The notes beneath the pieces are model-generated. The model did no database searches. It had not been told where the DNA came from and was given only the letters and a program-made list of their open reading frames with translations. Below are positions 23,745 through 32,261 of a stretch of DNA of 35,583 bases, piece by piece. The position numbers and the translations under genes are program-made. This DNA is from Micromonospora sicca (GTDB taxonomy: Bacteria; Actinomycetota; Actinomycetes; Mycobacteriales; Micromonosporaceae). The stretch's first letter is position 1. Each line of letters starts with the position of its first letter. The stretch covers positions 1 through 35,583 of the forward strand of contig NZ_QGKS01000283.1 of the NCBI RefSeq assembly GCF_003172935.1, written 5' to 3'.

Positions 23745-24137
23745 TCAGTCGGCCTTCACGGCGAGCACCGGGCACGGGACCCGGAGCAGGACCTCCTGCG
23801 CGGTCGACCCCATGATCAGCTTCCCGACCGGGGTCCGGTGCCGGATCCCGATTACCACCAGCGACACGTCCTCCGCCTCGACGATCTCCACGATCTCCTC
23901 GGCGGCGTCCCGCCCGCGCATGAGCTGCCGGACGGTGTGCGGCACGCCCGCGGCGGTCAACTCGCGGGTGACCTGCTCCAGGTCGGGCTCCTGCGCGAAG
24001 CGCGGATCGACGTACGCGTCACCGCGCGACGTGTTCACCACCAGCACCGGCTCCTCGCGGAACTTCGCCTGCTCGATGGCGGCCTGCAGGGCCGCCTCGC
24101 CGAGCGGGGAGGGCACGTACCCCACCAGCACGGTCAT
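23745..24137 (-). CDS. Universal stress protein family
   Basis: The 130-residue single-domain USP ends with the ATP-binding pattern [24 protein letters not shown] (G-2x-G-9x-GS form, slightly altered to G-x5-G) and a final strand [11 protein letters not shown]. It starts at ATG 24137, overlapping the TctA stop (ATGA), so it is translated as part of the tricarboxylate transporter operon. A USP coupled to TctCBA is seen in several actinobacteria. Its role there, perhaps sensing energy state to adjust transport, is inferred. Confidence 0.88.
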   Translation of the reverse strand: MTVLVGYVPSPLGEAALQAAIEQAKFREEPVLVVNTSRGDAYVDPRFAQEPDLEQVTRELTAAGVPHTVRQLMRGRDAAEEIVEIVEAEDVSLVVIGIRHRTPVGKLIMGSTAQEVLLRVPCPVLAVKAD

Positions 24138-25636
24138 CCGGTCACCAACCTTCCCCGCAGCGGACGGACCACGAACCGGCCGACCAGCGGCCAGAGCAGC
24201 ACCAGCAGCACGACGGCGTAGATCAGCCAGGACACCCAGCCACCGATCAGCCCGTCCAGCTCGCCGCCGGAGAGCTGCAACGCCCGCCGGCCCTGGAGCT
24301 CGGCGCGCGGGCCGAGGATCACCCCGACGATCAGCGGCAGGATCGGCAGCCCGAAGCGCCGCATGCCGAAGCCGAGCAGGCCCAGGGTGAGCAGCAGGAA
24401 CAGGTCGAACGGCTGGGCGTTGACCGCGTACGCGCCCATCGACGCGAAGAAGAGGATCCCGGCGTAGAGGTACGGACGCGGGATCCGGAGCAGCCGTGCC
24501 CAGGCGGGGGCGAGCGGCAGGTTGAGCACCAGCAACAGCAGGTTGCCGATGAAGAGGCTGGCGATCAGGGTCCAGACCAGGCCGGACTCCCGTTCGAAGA
24601 GCAGCGGGCCGGGCTGGATGCCGTGCTGCTCGAAGGAGGCCAGCATCACCGCGGCGGTGGCGTTGGTGGGCAGGCCGAGCGCCAGCATCGGCACCAGCGT
24701 GCCGGCGGCGGAGGCGTTGTTGGCGGCCTCCGGCCCGGCGACGCCCTCGATTGCGCCCCGGCCGAACTCCTCAGGGTGCTTCGTCAGCTTCTTCTCGGTC
24801 ACATACGACAGGAAGGTCGGGATCTCCGCCCCGCCGGCCGGCACCGCGCCGAACGGGAACCCTAACGCGGTGCCGCGCAGCCACGGCAGCCAGGACCGCT
24901 TCCAGTCCTGCTTCCCCATCCACGGCTGGCCGACCGGAATCACCTCGCCGGCCTTCCGGCGCAGGTGCGCGGCGATCCAGAGCGCCTCGCCGACGGCGAA
25001 GATGCCGACCGCCACCACGACCACGTCGATGCCGTCGGCGAGCTGCGGAATCCCCAGGGTGAGCCGCTGCTGACCGCTCTGGTCGATCCCGATCACGCCG
25101 ATGACCAGGCCGAGCAGCAGCGAGGCGAAGCCGCGTACCCGGGATGCGCCGAGCACCGCGGTGACGGCCACGAACGCGAGCAGCATGAGCGCGAAGAAGT
25201 CGGGCGCGCCGAGGCTGATCGCGAACGACACCACCGGCGGGGTGACCACCACCAGCAGCAGGGTGGCGATGGTGCCGGCGACGAACGAGCCGATCGCGGC
25301 GGTGGCCAGCGCCTGCGCGGCCCGGCCCGCCTTCGCCATCTTGTTGCCCTCGATCGCGGTCACCACCGAGGACGACTCACCGGGGGTGTTCAGCAGGATC
25401 GAAGTGGTCGAGCCGCCGTACATGCCGCCGTAGAAGATGCCGGCGAACATGATCAACGCCTGGCTCGTCTCCAGCCCGTAGGTGACCGGCAGCAGCAGTG
25501 CCACCGTCATCGCCGGACCGATGCCGGGCAGCACGCCGACAGCGGTGCCGATGGTCACGCCGAGCAGCGCGATCAGCAGGTTCATCGGGGTCACCACGTT
25601 GGCGAACCCGTCGAGCAGGTGCCCGAAATTGTCCAT
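24134..25636 (-). CDS. tctA: Tripartite tricarboxylate transporter large permease, TctA
   Basis: The 500-residue protein has about 11-12 membrane segments and both TctA hallmark regions: [20 protein letters not shown] near the N-terminus, [19 protein letters not shown] shortly after, and in the second half [16 protein letters not shown] and [17 protein letters not shown]. It forms the substrate channel of a sodium- or proton-driven uptake system for citrate or related carboxylates. The ATG at 25636 shares one base with the TctB stop, and the gene's own stop overlaps the USP start. The gene order C-B-A-USP is a single operon. Confidence 0.95.
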   Translation of the reverse strand: MDNFGHLLDGFANVVTPMNLLIALLGVTIGTAVGVLPGIGPAMTVALLLPVTYGLETSQALIMFAGIFYGGMYGGSTTSILLNTPGESSSVVTAIEGNKMAKAGRAAQALATAAIGSFVAGTIATLLLVVVTPPVVSFAISLGAPDFFALMLLAFVAVTAVLGASRVRGFASLLLGLVIGVIGIDQSGQQRLTLGIPQLADGIDVVVVAVGIFAVGEALWIAAHLRRKAGEVIPVGQPWMGKQDWKRSWLPWLRGTALGFPFGAVPAGGAEIPTFLSYVTEKKLTKHPEEFGRGAIEGVAGPEAANNASAAGTLVPMLALGLPTNATAAVMLASFEQHGIQPGPLLFERESGLVWTLIASLFIGNLLLLVLNLPLAPAWARLLRIPRPYLYAGILFFASMGAYAVNAQPFDLFLLLTLGLLGFGMRRFGLPILPLIVGVILGPRAELQGRRALQLSGGELDGLIGGWVSWLIYAVVLLVLLWPLVGRFVVRPLRGRLVTG

Positions 25637-26358
25637 CAGAGGATTCCTTGCAGCACGCCGGCGGGCAGATTGACGCCGAGCCCGATGGCGAACGTGTAGA
25701 AGGTGATCAACGACAGCGCCACGGCGATCAGCAGGTTCCGGATGTAATGGCGGTTGCCCAGCGCGTAGGCCGAGCCCCAGAAGAGCAGCGTCCCGCTGAT
25801 CACCCAGCCGAGCCGGTCGATCAGCACGGCGTTGACCAGGAACGCGCCGATCAGCAGCAGCACGGTCCGCCAGTCGATCGGGGTGGTCAGGTCGACGTCC
25901 TCGCCGGCCTCCGGCTCGCCCGCACCGCCCCGGGCCACGTCCACCGCGTAGATCGCCGCGACAATCAGCAGCAGCACGCCGAGCAGGATCGGCACCGGCT
26001 TCGGGCCGATCGGGTCGGCGGTGTTCACCGCGTGCCCGATCCGCGTCGCGTCGGCGATGACCAACGCGCCGACGAGGGCGAGGAAGGCGCAGACGCCGTA
26101 CTGCGCCCGGTCCGGCTTGGGCGCCGGGCCGTCCTCCGCCCCCGCCGCGTCCGCGACCGTCGGCGGGACGTCGGCCGTCGCGGGCCGCGCCACCTCCGGC
26201 TGATCCGGCGTACGCTCCGCGCCCGCCTGTGCCGGGATCGGCGGCACGGATGTCTCCACGCCCGCCTGATCGGGGTCCGGCGGTACGGAGGCCTGCACGG
26301 CCGGAGGCCGGGGCGGCTGCTCGCCGCCCCGGTCCGGTCGGGTGGTCATGCCGCTCAT
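25636..26358 (-). CDS. tctB: Tripartite tricarboxylate transporter small subunit, TctB
   Basis: This 240-residue protein has a long Pro/Ala/Asp-rich cytoplasmic N-terminus (about 125 residues) followed by four membrane segments: [56 protein letters not shown] and a C-terminal region around [20 protein letters not shown]. The membrane part fits TctB; the N-terminal extension is unusual, since TctB is commonly near 150 residues. The start is ATG 26358 (MSGMTTRP), overlapping the TctC stop as ATGA; ATG 26349 is the alternative. Confidence 0.9.
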   Translation of the reverse strand: MSGMTTRPDRGGEQPPRPPAVQASVPPDPDQAGVETSVPPIPAQAGAERTPDQPEVARPATADVPPTVADAAGAEDGPAPKPDRAQYGVCAFLALVGALVIADATRIGHAVNTADPIGPKPVPILLGVLLLIVAAIYAVDVARGGAGEPEAGEDVDLTTPIDWRTVLLLIGAFLVNAVLIDRLGWVISGTLLFWGSAYALGNRHYIRNLLIAVALSLITFYTFAIGLGVNLPAGVLQGIL

Positions 26359-27362
26359 GCCAACCCGAGCTGCTTGAGCACGTCGGCCACGGCCTTGTCC
26401 TGCTCGGTCAGGAAGGTGCCGAACTCGTCGCCGGTGACGAATGCGTCGGTCCAGCCGCGCTTGGCCAGCTCGGCCTTCCACTCCTCGGACTCGTGCATCT
26501 TCGTCAGCACGTCGATCCAGACCTTCTTGTCGGCGTCGCTGATGCCGGGGGGCGCGACGATGCCCCGCCAGTTGGTGAAGACCAGGTCGATGCCGGCGGA
26601 CTTGAGCGTCGGCACATCCTTGAGCGCGTCGATGGGCGCCTCGCTGGTCACCGCGAGGACCCGGATCTGGCCGGCCTCGACCTGGTCGAGGAACTCGCCG
26701 AAGCCGCTGGCGCCGAAGGCCACCTTGCCGCCGAGCACGGCCGGCAGCAGCTCGCCGCCGCCGTCGTAGGAGACGAAGTTGACCTGGCGGGGGTCGATGC
26801 CGACGGTCTTCGCGAGCTGCATCGGCAGCAGGTGGTCCGGACCGCCGGGCGAGGAGCCGCCGCCGACCGCGAGACCCTTGGGGTTGGCCTTCCAGGCCGC
26901 GACCAGGTCACCGATCGTCTTGTACGGCGAGTCCTTCGGCACCACGATGGCGCCGGCCTCCTCGATCATCTTGGCCAGCGGGGTGGTCTGGGTCAGCGTC
27001 GCCGACGACTTGGACGTGTACGAGGCACCGACCACGCCCAGCCCCATCTGCATGGCGAGCTTGCCGTTGCCCTTCTCGTTCACGGTCCGCTGGAGGCCGA
27101 CCGTGCCGCCCGCGCCGGGCAGGTTGAACACCTGCACACCGGTGGCGATCTTGGCGTCCTCCATCACCTTCGCGGCGGTCCGGGCGGTGGTGTCGTACCC
27201 GCCGCCGGGCGTGTTCGGCACCATGATCCGCAGACCGCTGACCGGCTTGCCGTCGTTGCTGGAGCCGCCCTCGTTCTTGTCGGCGGTGGCGCCGCAGGCA
27301 GCCAGGGCCAGCGCCGAGGCGGCGGCGACCCCCATGACCAGCAGGTTTCTCCTAGTTGCCAT
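26355..27362 (-). CDS. tctC: Tripartite tricarboxylate transporter substrate-binding lipoprotein, TctC
   Basis: The 335-residue protein starts with a lipoprotein signal ([20 protein letters not shown] then AACG, Cys23). It continues with Bug/TctC-family blocks: [67 protein letters not shown] and [12 protein letters not shown]. It binds an organic acid outside the cell and delivers it to TctAB. Citrate-like substrates are typical, but Bug proteins vary widely. It is the first gene of the operon and faces the divergent two-component sensor gene, which probably controls it. Confidence 0.95.
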   Translation of the reverse strand: MATRRNLLVMGVAAASALALAACGATADKNEGGSSNDGKPVSGLRIMVPNTPGGGYDTTARTAAKVMEDAKIATGVQVFNLPGAGGTVGLQRTVNEKGNGKLAMQMGLGVVGASYTSKSSATLTQTTPLAKMIEEAGAIVVPKDSPYKTIGDLVAAWKANPKGLAVGGGSSPGGPDHLLPMQLAKTVGIDPRQVNFVSYDGGGELLPAVLGGKVAFGASGFGEFLDQVEAGQIRVLAVTSEAPIDALKDVPTLKSAGIDLVFTNWRGIVAPPGISDADKKVWIDVLTKMHESEEWKAELAKRGWTDAFVTGDEFGTFLTEQDKAVADVLKQLGLA

Positions 27363-27461
27363 CTTGTTTCTCTTCCGTTTCGAATGAGTCCAGCGGCAAG
27401 ATGGTGACCTCCGCGCGGGCCGCCTGTCTGCGTTGTGTCACCAGCGGAAGTTGAGGTCTTT
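27363..27461. promoter_or_regulatory. Divergent control region of tctCBA and its two-component system
   Basis: The 99-base gap separates tctC (minus) from the sensor kinase (plus). GGTGAC (27403-27408) and GTCACC (27437-27442) form a widely spaced inverted repeat that could bind the response regulator. The kinase GTG at 27462 has GAGG five bases upstream (27453-27456). Clear -35/-10 boxes are not visible on either strand, consistent with activator-dependent transcription. Confidence 0.4.
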
Positions 27462-29111
27462 GTGGTCGCGATCACGTCCCGCCGCCGAACCCTGGCCGGG
27501 CAGCTGCTGGTCCTCCAGCTCGCGATCATCGTCGTGGTGCTGGTGGCCGTCGCCGCCGTCTCCCTGGCCCAGTCCGAGGCCACGTTCAACCGGGTGGAGG
27601 GGGATCGGGTTGCCGCCCTCGGCGAGCAGCTCGCCGCCGACCGACTGCTGCGCGACCGGCTCAACCAGCCGGCGCCGGCCGAGACGATCGCGCCGCTGGT
27701 GCAGAACATGCTCACCAAGTCCGGGGTTACCTCGGTGACCGTGGCGGACGCCCGGGGCCGGGTGGTGAGCTCGAGCGACCCGACCCTGGTGGGCAGCCCG
27801 GTGGTGCTCGGCGATCCCCGGGTGGAGCAAGGGCGGAGCTGGTTCGGCGAGCTGGAGGTCGACGGCTCGCGGGAGCTGGTGGCTCAGGTGCCGGTGCTCG
27901 GCGCCCGCGAGGAGAACCTGGGACGCTACCTGGGCGTGGTGGTGGTCGGCGAGGCGTCGCCGACCTGGTCGGAACGGCTGGTGGGGGCCTCGTCGTACCT
28001 GCTCACCTATCTCGGCATCGCGAGCGCGCTCGGCGTGGTCGGGTCCTGGCTGCTGGCCCGACGGATCAAGCGGCAGACCCTCGGCCTGGAGCCCCGGGAG
28101 ATCGCCGGGCTGGCCGAGCACCGGGAGGCGCTGCTGCACGGCATCGCCGAGGGGGTGATCGCGCTGGACCCGCAGTTGCGCGTGACGCTGGTCAACGCGG
28201 TCGGCCGGCGGCTGCTCGACCTGCCCGAGCACTGCCTCGGCCACAGCCTGGCCGAGCTGCGGATCTCAGGCCGGCTGCGGGACGTGCTGGCCGGTGCGGG
28301 CGGCGGACCGGAGGCGCGCGACCAGGTCGTGGTCCGGGGCGGCCGGGTGCTGGTGATGAACCGGATGACGGTTCGCAAGGACGGCCGCCGGCTCGGCTCG
28401 GTGACCACCCTGCGGGACCGGACCGAACTGGCCCGGCTGGAGCGGGAGATCGGCTCGTTCCGGAGCACCGCCGAGCTGCTGCGGGCGCAGACCCACGAGT
28501 TCGCCAACCAGCTGCACACCATCTCCGGGCTGATCCAGGTCGGTGAGCACGACGAGGTCGTGCGGTACGTCGACGCGCTCAGCCGGCACCGGGCCTCGCT
28601 CGACCTCACGGTCACCAGCCGGATCCACGACACGGCGGTGGCGGCGCTGCTGATGGCGAAGTCGGCGGTGGCCGCGGAGCGCCGGGTGGAACTGCGGATC
28701 TCCGAGCGGACCGGGCTCGACCGGCTGGAGCCGGAGGTCTCCGCCGACGTCGCGACGGTGCTCGGCAACCTGGTCGACAACGCGGTGGAGGCGGTCGCCG
28801 GCGGTCGGGAGGCGGGCGGCCCGCCGGAGCGGCCCGCCTGGGTGGAGGTCGAGCTGCGGCAGGACGCCTCGTCGGTGGAGATCGTCGTCCGGGACTCCGG
28901 TCCCGGGGTGGCGCCGGAGCTGGCCCAGGAGGTGTTCACGCACGGCTTCACCACCAAGGCGGCCCAGGGTGGCGAGCGCGGCATCGGGTTGGCGCTCACC
29001 CGGTTGGTCTGCAACCGTCGCGGCGGTGAGATCGCGGTGACCAACACCGAGGAGGGGGCGATGTTCACCGCCCGGATGTCGGTGTCCCGAGCGATGGAGG
29101 AGGCGCGATGA
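27462..29111 (+). CDS. CitA/DcuS-type sensor histidine kinase
   Basis: The 549-residue kinase has membrane segment 1 (about residues 13-35), an extracytoplasmic PAS-like sensor (36-170) with SVTVADARGRVVSSSDP and GRYLGVVVVGE, segment 2 (178-198), a cytoplasmic PAS (about 220-320), a dimerisation helix with phospho-acceptor His345 in RAQTHEFANQLHTISGL, and an ATPase domain (NLVDNAVEAV; IVVRDSGPGVAP; GERGIGLALTRLV). The HEFxNxLH box is typical of the citrate/C4-dicarboxylate sensor group. Paired with the divergent tctCBA operon, it likely senses the transported carboxylate. An in-frame GTG at 27435 is a less likely start; 27462 has GAGG at good distance. Its stop overlaps the regulator start (ATGA). 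Confidence 0.92.
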   Translation: MVAITSRRRTLAGQLLVLQLAIIVVVLVAVAAVSLAQSEATFNRVEGDRVAALGEQLAADRLLRDRLNQPAPAETIAPLVQNMLTKSGVTSVTVADARGRVVSSSDPTLVGSPVVLGDPRVEQGRSWFGELEVDGSRELVAQVPVLGAREENLGRYLGVVVVGEASPTWSERLVGASSYLLTYLGIASALGVVGSWLLARRIKRQTLGLEPREIAGLAEHREALLHGIAEGVIALDPQLRVTLVNAVGRRLLDLPEHCLGHSLAELRISGRLRDVLAGAGGGPEARDQVVVRGGRVLVMNRMTVRKDGRRLGSVTTLRDRTELARLEREIGSFRSTAELLRAQTHEFANQLHTISGLIQVGEHDEVVRYVDALSRHRASLDLTVTSRIHDTAVAALLMAKSAVAAERRVELRISERTGLDRLEPEVSADVATVLGNLVDNAVEAVAGGREAGGPPERPAWVEVELRQDASSVEIVVRDSGPGVAPELAQEVFTHGFTTKAAQGGERGIGLALTRLVCNRRGGEIAVTNTEEGAMFTARMSVSRAMEEAR

Positions 29112-29779
29112 TCGACGTGCTCGTCGTCGACGACGACTTCATGGTGGCCCGGATCCACTGCGGGTTCGTCGAGCGGATCGAGGGTTTCCGGGTGGTGGGC
29201 ACCGCCAGCACCGGCGAGCAGGCCGTCGCCGCGGTCGACGAACTCCACCCCGACCTGGTGCTGCTCGACCTCTACCTGCCGGACATGTTCGGCCTGGACG
29301 TGGTGACCCGGCTGCGGGCCGCCCGGCACGACTGCGACGTCCTGGTGATCAGCGCCGCCCGGGAGGCGGAGGCGGTCCGCCGGGCGGTCCGCTACGGCGC
29401 GGTCAACTACCTGCTCAAGCCGTTCGGGTTCGACGAGCTGCGGACCCGGCTGGAGCAGTACGCGGCCCGCCGCAACACGCTGCGCGCCACGGTGGTCAGC
29501 GACCAGGCCGACGTGGACCGGGTGCTCTCCCGCAGCGGCTCGGTCGCCACCCCGGCCCTGCCCCGCGGGCTGAGCACGGAGACCGCCGAGCTGGTCGAAC
29601 GCGCGCTCCGCGAACACACCGGCACCCTCTCGGCCGCCGAGTGCGCCAACCGGGTGGGCATCTCCCGGGTCAGTGCCCGCCGCTACCTGGAGCACTTCTC
29701 CGGTACCGGCCGGGCCGAGGTGAGTCTGCGGTACGGCGCGGCCGGCCGGCCGGAACGCCGATACTGCTGGGTGGGCTGA
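29108..29779 (+). CDS. CitB/DcuR-type response regulator
   Basis: The 223-residue protein has a receiver domain (VLVVDDD at residues 4-10, phospho-acceptor Asp54 in LVLLDLYLPDM, VISAAR, and lysine in LLKPFGFDEL). A long linker leads to a C-terminal HTH (LSAAECANRVGISRVSARRY). This is the CitB family partner of CitA/DcuS kinases. It likely activates the divergent tctCBA operon. It overlaps the kinase gene by four bases. The gene is followed by the AT-rich palindrome at 29857-29900. Confidence 0.92.
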   Translation: MIDVLVVDDDFMVARIHCGFVERIEGFRVVGTASTGEQAVAAVDELHPDLVLLDLYLPDMFGLDVVTRLRAARHDCDVLVISAAREAEAVRRAVRYGAVNYLLKPFGFDELRTRLEQYAARRNTLRATVVSDQADVDRVLSRSGSVATPALPRGLSTETAELVERALREHTGTLSAAECANRVGISRVSARRYLEHFSGTGRAEVSLRYGAAGRPERRYCWVG

Positions 29780-30050
29780 CCCGGCGCTGACGCCGGTCTC
29801 GCGGCGAAGAGGCGCTCGGGCCCGGTCCGGACTCCCGAAGAGCAACACCCCGACGAGCGATATACCTGGGAGTCATAAATATTCCTCTCAGGTATATCGC
29901 CGCTCAGGCATGCACCTGCCCGGCGCCGCCCCGGCCGCCTCGCCCGCCGCGCGCCGGTCGCCGCCCCGGCCGTCTCGCCCGCCTCGCCCGCCGCGCCGGC
30001 CGCCTCGCCGTGACGCCGCGCGGAGGTCGTTCGGGCGCGGGCCCGGCCGG
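29780..30050. other. Convergent intergenic region with low-complexity GC tract
   Basis: This 271-base space lies between two convergent regulator genes. Bases 29857-29900 form an AT-rich palindrome, listed separately. Bases 29920-30010 are a degenerate tandem run of GCCGCCTCGCCCGCC-like units. Short open frames exist on the minus strand, but they overlap the regulator gene antisense and have atypical composition. I see no convincing gene. Confidence 0.6.
29857..29900. repeat. AT-rich 44-base palindrome
   Basis: GCGATATACCTG (29857-29868) and CAGGTATATCGC (29889-29900) are perfect 12-bp arms. Four further bases (GGAG with CTCT, one G-T pair) can extend the stem to 16 pairs with a 12-base AT-rich loop. 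The base composition is unlike the surroundings. It may be a bidirectional terminator between the convergent regulator genes, or an operator-like site. Confidence 0.75.
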
Positions 30051-30734
30051 TCACGGCTCGAACTTGTAGCCGAGACCGCGGACGGTGACGATGAAGCGCG
30101 GCGCGGACGGCTCCGGCTCGACCTTGGAACGCAGCCGCTTGACGTGCACGTCCAGGGTCTTGGTGTCGCCCACGTAGTCGGCGCCCCAGACCCGGTCGAT
30201 CAACTGCCCCCGGGTGAGCACCCGGCCGGCGTTGCGCAGCAGCAGCTCCAGCAGCTCGAACTCCTTCAGCGGCAGATGGACGGCGGCCCCGTCGACGGTC
30301 ACCACGTGCCGCTCGATGTCCATCCGGACCGGGCCGGCGGCGAGGGTCGGGGCACCCGACTCGGCCACCTCCGCGCTCTGCCGGCGCAGCACCGCCCGGA
30401 TACGGGCCACCAGCTCGCGCGGCGAGTACGGCTTGGTCACGTAGTCGTCGGCCCCGATCTCCAGGCCCACCACCTTGTCGATCTCACTGTCCCGGGCGGT
30501 GACCATGATGATCGGCACGTGCGAGCGCTGCCGGAGCTGCCGGCAGACCTCGGTGCCCGACATCTCCGGCAACATCAGGTCGAGCAGCACGATGTCGGCG
30601 CCGGTCCGGTCGAACTCGGTGAGGGCGGAGGGACCCGTCGCGGCGACGGAGACCTCGAAACCCTCCTTGCGGAGCATGTAGGACAGGGCGTCGGAGAACG
30701 ATTCCTCGTCCTCGACCACCAGTACGCGGCTCAA
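30051..30734 (-). CDS. regX3: RegX3/PhoP-type response regulator
   Basis: The 227-residue OmpR-family regulator starts MSRVLVVEDEESFSDALSYM with phospho-acceptor Asp52 in IVLLDLMLPEMSG. It has IIMVTARDSEIDKVVGLEIG and a C-terminal winged HTH ending TLDVHVKRLRSKVEPE and VRGLGYKFEP. These strings are nearly diagnostic of RegX3 (PhoP in Streptomyces), the activator of phosphate-starvation genes. The start is TTG at 30734, with AGGAAA upstream; no ATG or GTG fits the conserved N-terminus. It lies 21 bases after the senX3 stop. GTTCACC repeats upstream of senX3 and phoU are its expected binding sites. Confidence 0.96.
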   Translation of the reverse strand: MSRVLVVEDEESFSDALSYMLRKEGFEVSVAATGPSALTEFDRTGADIVLLDLMLPEMSGTEVCRQLRQRSHVPIIMVTARDSEIDKVVGLEIGADDYVTKPYSPRELVARIRAVLRRQSAEVAESGAPTLAAGPVRMDIERHVVTVDGAAVHLPLKEFELLELLLRNAGRVLTRGQLIDRVWGADYVGDTKTLDVHVKRLRSKVEPEPSAPRFIVTVRGLGYKFEP

Positions 30735-30755
30735 CGGGTGTTTCCTTTCCTGTGG

Positions 30756-32048
30756 TCAGGCCTGCCGGAACCCGGCCGGGCCGGCCTCGATCCCAGCGGA
30801 GGAGAGTGTCGCCTCCAGGTCGTCCGGGGGGCTGGCGGGCAGCCGGAGGGTGAACGTCGACCCCCCACCAAGAGTGCTCGACACATCCACCCGACCGCCA
30901 TGGTTGCTGGCGATGTGTTTGACGATGGCCAGGCCCAGGCCGGTGCCCCCGGTGGCCCGGGAGCGGGCCTGGTCGGCCCGGTAGAACCGCTCGAAGATCC
31001 GGTCGACCTCGTTCGGGGCGATGCCGATGCCCTGGTCGGCGACGGCGATCTCGACGTGCTCGTCGGTGGCCCGGGCGGTCACCCGGACGGTGGTGTCCTC
31101 GCCCGAGTAGTTGATGGCGTTCTCGACCAGATTGGCCACCGCAGTGGCGATCTGGGTGTCGCTGCCGTACACGGTCAGGCCGCGCGCGCCGTCGACCACG
31201 ACGTCCACCCGGCGCGCGGTGGCAGCGGTGCGGGTCCGGTCGATCACCTCGGCGATCACCCAGTCCACCGACACCGGCTCCGGCGGGGGCTGCGGCTCGG
31301 CGCCCTGGAGCCGGGTCAACTCCAGCAGCTCCTGCACCAGCCGACCGAGTCGGGTCGACTCGTGCTGGATCCGCTCGGCGAACCGCCGGGCGGCGATCAG
31401 GTCCTCGGAGAGGTCCGGCGCCCCGTCACCGGTCGGCTCGGTGGCGTCCACCAGCGCCTCGGCGAGCAGTTGCAGCGCGCCGATCGGGGTCTTCAGCTCG
31501 TGGCTGACGTTGGCCACGAAGTCCCGGCGGACCCGGGCCAGCCGGTGCGACTCGGTGACGTCGGCCGCCTCCACCGAGATGTAGCCGGCGCCGAGCCCCA
31601 TCGCGCGCAGGTGCACCCCGAGCGGGTTGTCCCCCGCATTGTCCCGTCCGCGCGGCAGGTCCAGCTCGATCTCCCGCCGTACGCCGGTGCGGCGGACCTG
31701 CCCGGCGAGGGTACGGATCAGCGGGTGGGCGGCGATGGAGCCGGGCGTGGGGCCGGTCCGGAGCAGGCCCAGGGCCCGCGCCGCGGGGTTGACCAGGACC
31801 GGGACGTCGCCCGGATCCAGCACCACGACGCCGGCCCGCAACGAGTCGATCGTCTTGCGGCCGAGCCCGGAGAGCCCGCTCTGCTGGTCGTCGGGCATCT
31901 CCGGCCTCCCTGCACTGGGGCGCAAGCCCCCGTCCCCGGACAGCCGCGAGCGGCGCCACCGGTCGCCGAGGGGTCGGGACAGCAGCAGCCCGGCGACCAG
32001 TCCGGTCACCAGAGCCAGGGCCACCACGATCGCCACCGCCCATTCCAC
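30756..32048 (-). CDS. senX3: SenX3/PhoR-type phosphate sensor histidine kinase
   Basis: The 430-residue kinase has one N-terminal hydrophobic region (WAVAIVVALALVTGLVAGLLL), a PAS domain (about 65-170), the HisKA site FVANVSHELKTPIGALQLL with His183, and an ATPase domain (NLVENAINYS; VADQGIGIAPNEVDRIFERF; GGTGLGLAIVKHIA). It is the partner of RegX3, acting with PhoU and the phosphate transporter to signal phosphate limitation. The start is GTG 32048, six bases after TACGAT (complement of 32055-32060), a leaderless arrangement. It is divergent from phoU, as in Streptomyces. Confidence 0.95.
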   Translation of the reverse strand: MEWAVAIVVALALVTGLVAGLLLSRPLGDRWRRSRLSGDGGLRPSAGRPEMPDDQQSGLSGLGRKTIDSLRAGVVVLDPGDVPVLVNPAARALGLLRTGPTPGSIAAHPLIRTLAGQVRRTGVRREIELDLPRGRDNAGDNPLGVHLRAMGLGAGYISVEAADVTESHRLARVRRDFVANVSHELKTPIGALQLLAEALVDATEPTGDGAPDLSEDLIAARRFAERIQHESTRLGRLVQELLELTRLQGAEPQPPPEPVSVDWVIAEVIDRTRTAATARRVDVVVDGARGLTVYGSDTQIATAVANLVENAINYSGEDTTVRVTARATDEHVEIAVADQGIGIAPNEVDRIFERFYRADQARSRATGGTGLGLAIVKHIASNHGGRVDVSSTLGGGSTFTLRLPASPPDDLEATLSSAGIEAGPAGFRQA

Positions 32049-32054
32049 CTGGCG

Positions 32055-32060
32055 ATCGTA
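32055..32060 (-). promoter_or_regulatory. Leaderless -10 box of senX3-regX3
   Basis: TACGAT on the minus strand is followed by six bases and the senX3 GTG. It lies about 60 bases from the PHO-box repeats, on the far side from phoU. Confidence 0.45.
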
Positions 32061-32120
32061 GGGTCATTGTTAACCTGGGGATCGCCCAGACCGGGACGAA
32101 TCACTCTCACTTCCGGGAAT

Positions 32121-32185
32121 GTTCACCCGCGGGTCCCGCGTCGTTCACCCTCGTTCACCTCGGGTCCGCTCCCCCGGCCTACGGT
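32121..32185. promoter_or_regulatory. PHO box and phoU promoter
   Basis: GTTCACC occurs at 32121-32127, 32143-32149 and 32153-32159; the first two are 22 bases apart, two 11-base direct-repeat units. This is the known PhoP/RegX3 recognition element. A -10-like TACGGT (32180-32185) lies 20 bases after the last repeat, so bound regulator would replace the -35 contact for phoU. The same repeats could regulate senX3-regX3 in the other direction. Confidence 0.85.
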
Positions 32186-32261
32186 TGTCGCGCACCTGCT
32201 CAAGCCGCACCGGCACCGGATCCCCGGGCCGGCGCGCGGCCACCGACCCCAGGAAGTGACG

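Noticed and set aside
29670..29876. 68-codon minus-strand frame starting in the palindrome loop
   Set aside because: Good ribosome-binding site but atypical codon use, and half of it is antisense to the response regulator; kept only as part of the palindrome finding.
29683..30054. 123-codon minus-strand frame overlapping the regX3 stop by GTGA
   Set aside because: Low-complexity Gly/Ala/Arg sequence through a repetitive tract, then antisense to a real gene.
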